From: Bacillota bacterium
Lineage (GTDB): Bacteria; Bacillota; Clostridia; Lachnospirales; Lachnospiraceae
DNA: 64,000 nucleotides
Reading direction: 5' to 3'
Assembly: GCA_023435895.1 (NCBI GenBank)
Contig: JAEZLH010000010.1
Coordinates: forward strand, 157,702 to 221,701
The translations under genes were made by a program, and so were the position numbers. The notes under the pieces were generated by a model, which was not told the DNA's origin, did no database searches, and worked only from the letters and a program-made list of their open reading frames with translations. Shown piece after piece: positions 62,118-64,000 of the stretch (within the stretch, counting starts at the first letter, position 1; each line of letters starts with the position of its first letter).

Positions 62118-62235
62118 GGTTATATTGAACTGGTCAGACATTTAAGTGACTTTAAAAACAGGTATAGGAATAAATAATGAAGAATTGATGAAAACTAAGC
62201 ACATCAGAGGTACCTATTTTGATTGGAGGGCAGTG

Positions 62236-63417
62236 ATGTTGGTTCAGATTGAGTATTTTGATCAGGATAGTTTAACGAATTTGATTTCCATTTTAACGAT
62301 TAAGCCGGATAAAGTTGTCTTTATTTATGATAAGGATTATGTCGCACTCAAAGCTGTGCAGGATATTTGCAAAGCTTGTAAAACTCACTTACCACAATTG
62401 ATATATGAAGCGATATCAGTGGATTCGGATGATTTGGATAAAATATGTGATCTTACGCAAAAATTGATTTCAAAAAATCACGAATACATTATTGATTTGA
62501 CGGGAGGAGGATACTTACTGACGATTGGCGGTTATAAGGTGGGGAAGGCAAACAATATCAGAATGGTTTATGCGGATCTTCAGAAAAACAATATAATTGA
62601 TGTGGATACTCATAAAGTGCTATACCAAACAGTACGTGTTACATTAAGGGATTATTTGCTTTCCAAAAATGCCATATGTATCGGGACAACCAGGGAATTA
62701 CCTGTTGAAAGTGAATTGACAATTTATAAAAGGATGTGTGATTATATCTTTCATCATAAATATGAATGGAAGAAGACTTGCAGCCATTTACAAAAGCTTT
62801 GCATGAACTCAACAGAAACCCATGTATCGGGACGCAGATATATAGAGATAAATGAGCGAACCGTACATCCAAATGAAGAATTTCTTCAATATTGTGAAGA
62901 GATAGGACTAATTAAAAGCCTCAAGATAGAGGAAACAGTAGAGTTTGATTTTACTTCTTCGTTAGCAAAACGGTATCTGACCACCTATGGAATATGGCTT
63001 GAGCTTTTTGTGTATATGGAAGCAAACAGCTTATCCGGAGTAAATGATGTAATGATGGGAGCAAAGATCGATTGGAATGCATCGGATGGGTATGACCGCG
63101 TAGGTAATGAGATTGATGTTATCTTAACTAAGAATTCAAGACCCATAACAATTTCTTGTAAATTTACCGAACCGGATATCGCTTCAATTAATGAAATACT
63201 GATCAATACCAGAAGAATTGGAGGAAATAAAGGAAAGGCAATACTAATTGCATATTGTGATATGAAGAAAGCACATACAGGAGCATTTTTACGAGCGAAA
63301 GAATTAGGGATTCGAGTCCTTGATCGAGAGGATATTCTAAGTGAGAATTTCAAGGATAGATTACAGCAAGCAATTGACTGGGGTTATAAGAAAGAACTGG
63401 TATGTTGTACGCCATAG
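62236..63417 (+). CDS. Card1-like (DUF1887) CARF-nuclease protein, no CRISPR locus nearby
   Basis: 393-residue protein matching the DUF1887/Card1 family. The N-terminal half is Rossmann-like (VQIEYFDQDSLTNLISIL, FIYDKDYVALKAV, IIDLTGGGYLLTIGG), as in CARF sensor domains that bind cyclic oligoadenylates. The C-terminal half is a PD-(D/E)XK nuclease with GNEIDV (Glu292, Asp294) and ISCK (Lys309). A winged-helix-like middle lies between. ATG 62236 follows TTGGAGGG; the frame extends to 62146 without a better site. Card1 normally works with type III CRISPR; none is within the window, so it may act in trans or have another signal. Confidence 0.85.
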   Translation: MLVQIEYFDQDSLTNLISILTIKPDKVVFIYDKDYVALKAVQDICKACKTHLPQLIYEAISVDSDDLDKICDLTQKLISKNHEYIIDLTGGGYLLTIGGYKVGKANNIRMVYADLQKNNIIDVDTHKVLYQTVRVTLRDYLLSKNAICIGTTRELPVESELTIYKRMCDYIFHHKYEWKKTCSHLQKLCMNSTETHVSGRRYIEINERTVHPNEEFLQYCEEIGLIKSLKIEETVEFDFTSSLAKRYLTTYGIWLELFVYMEANSLSGVNDVMMGAKIDWNASDGYDRVGNEIDVILTKNSRPITISCKFTEPDIASINEILINTRRIGGNKGKAILIAYCDMKKAHTGAFLRAKELGIRVLDREDILSENFKDRLQQAIDWGYKKELVCCTP

Positions 63418-63434
63418 GATACTCATGCAACTAA

Positions 63435-63511
63435 GCGAAAGCGCCTCCGATTCGGAAAGCATTTGTCGGAATCATATTCTTAACATTGACATTGGGAGTG
63501 AACAGTAACAA
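63435..63511 (+). repeat. Dispersed intergenic repeat, family 2, copy 2
   Basis: GCGCCTCCGATTCGGAAAGC, ATTTGTCGGAATCATATTC and ACATTGACATTGGGAGTGAA match 36551-36624 closely. It lies just after the Card1-like gene and before the rRNA-type promoters. Confidence 0.6.
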
Positions 63512-63549
63512 TTGAAGAAAATTGTATATAAAATTTATACAATTTAGTG

Positions 63550-63578
63550 TTGACATTGTTCTTAATAGGTGTTATTAT
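63550..63578 (+). promoter_or_regulatory. rRNA-type promoter P1
   Basis: TTGACA (63550-63555) and TATTAT (63573-63578), spacer 17 bases. A boxA-like AGTTCTTTGAGAAA follows at 63618. Confidence 0.75.
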
Positions 63579-63703
63579 AGTCTTCGTTCCTATTACAGAG
63601 CTTCGAATAATCAATAAGTTCTTTGAGAAATACTGATTATAAAGGCTTTTCGCACATGAATTAAATTGTAAATAATTGTTCAAAAAATTAATACAATTTG
63701 TGC

Positions 63704-63732
63704 TTGACTTCACTTGGAAGATGTGATAAGAT
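63704..63732 (+). promoter_or_regulatory. rRNA-type promoter P2
   Basis: TTGACT (63704-63709) and TAAGAT (63727-63732), spacer 17 bases. Confidence 0.75.
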
Positions 63733-63798
63733 GAATATCCGCTGATGTTGATGCGGTAAACAGTTCGAAAGAGCTGAAAAAGAAATTTAAAAAAGTGG

Positions 63799-63827
63799 TT
63801 GACATAATGCAGAAGATGTGTTAGAAT
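63799..63827 (+). promoter_or_regulatory. rRNA-type promoter P3
   Basis: TTGACA (63799-63804) and TAGAAT (63822-63827), spacer 17 bases. Followed by AACCTTGATAATTGAACAG, a phrase common in leaders and spacers of Firmicute rRNA operons. Confidence 0.8.
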
Positions 63828-64000
63828 AAATCCTTGTCAGCTGCGAAAACGAAGCCTTGATAAATCGGTTTCAAAGCAAACAGAACCTTGATAATTGAAC
63901 AGTAAAACAACCCTGAAAATTCTAAAAAAATGAAGCTTCACATGGGCTTCAAATTGTATCGTAACAGATACAGAAATAGATTTTCAATAGATACATTAAA
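63828..64000 (+). other. Probable rRNA operon leader (16S lies beyond the window)
   Basis: The last 170 bases have no reading frame. They follow three strong tandem promoters and contain the AACCTTGATAATTGAACAG segment and a GAAGCTTCACATGGGCTTC hairpin. I infer that an rRNA operon starts just after the right edge; no 16S sequence is visible. Confidence 0.6.

Noticed and set aside
62146..62235. Upstream extension of the Card1-like frame
   Set aside because: The extra 30 residues lack a ribosome binding site and do not look like the family N-terminus; ATG 62236 has TTGGAGGG.
62236..64000. CRISPR array or cas genes near the Card1-like gene
   Set aside because: No regularly spaced repeats and no cas-like frames on either strand in the window.

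Overview
The window reads as chromosomal DNA from a low-GC, anaerobic, spore-forming-type Firmicute, most likely a member of Lachnospiraceae / Clostridium cluster XIVa. The reasons are the SCIFF peptide with its radical SAM maturase, a hemZ-hisS stringent-response block of clostridial type, the indolepyruvate:ferredoxin oxidoreductase cluster, clostridial families such as DUF3793 and DUF1189, strong GGAGG ribosome binding sites, and frequent TTG/GTG starts. Assignments rest on reading motifs and family resemblance; no database search was run.

Layout. 1-2.5 kb: end of an ABC-2 permease, then a histidine kinase / NarL-type response regulator pair. 2.6-10.1 kb: a sulfur amino acid region with PatB-type C-S lyase, a cystathionine gamma-synthase/lyase family enzyme, a small YezD-like protein, two Rrf2 regulators (one with three IscR-like cysteines, one CymR-like), an M20 peptidase, a C39-like protein and cysK. 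The yezD-like gene and cysK carry the same 17-bp operator-like sequence at the same distance from good -35/-10 boxes, which suggests a local CymR regulon. 10.4-23.5 kb: mixed housekeeping and accessory genes (NodB deacetylase, two DegV proteins, a TM1266-like ACT protein, argC, an HD protein, a GH13 glucosidase with an extra N-terminal domain, a zinc-dependent phospholipase C family protein, ogt, an M3 peptidase).

23.8-34.2 kb: the SCIFF peptide and its TTG-start maturase, then recJ, apt, relA, an MBL hydrolase, hemZ and hisS in one direction. 34.6-39.5 kb: a chemoreceptor-like protein with a degenerate signalling tip, a Dabb protein, aspS and a DUF1294 protein. 39.8-47.7 kb: a sodium:solute symporter followed by paaK-iorA-iorB-ACT-paaK-ACT, a ferredoxin-linked pathway for oxidising aryl pyruvates to aryl acetates. 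47.8-52.6 kb: a cold shock gene with a 5'-terminal hairpin, an ECF S component with a DUF4430 protein, galM, upp, and a candidate free-standing small RNA. 52.6-64 kb: a GGDEF-EAL protein, a truncated pdaB-like gene next to a large serine recombinase, sbcD-sbcC, a Card1-like (DUF1887) nuclease with no CRISPR locus in the window, and finally three tandem promoters that look like the leader of an rRNA operon starting beyond the right edge.

Two families of short dispersed intergenic repeats (four and three copies) run through the window. No tRNA, rRNA body, CRISPR array or complete insertion sequence was seen.
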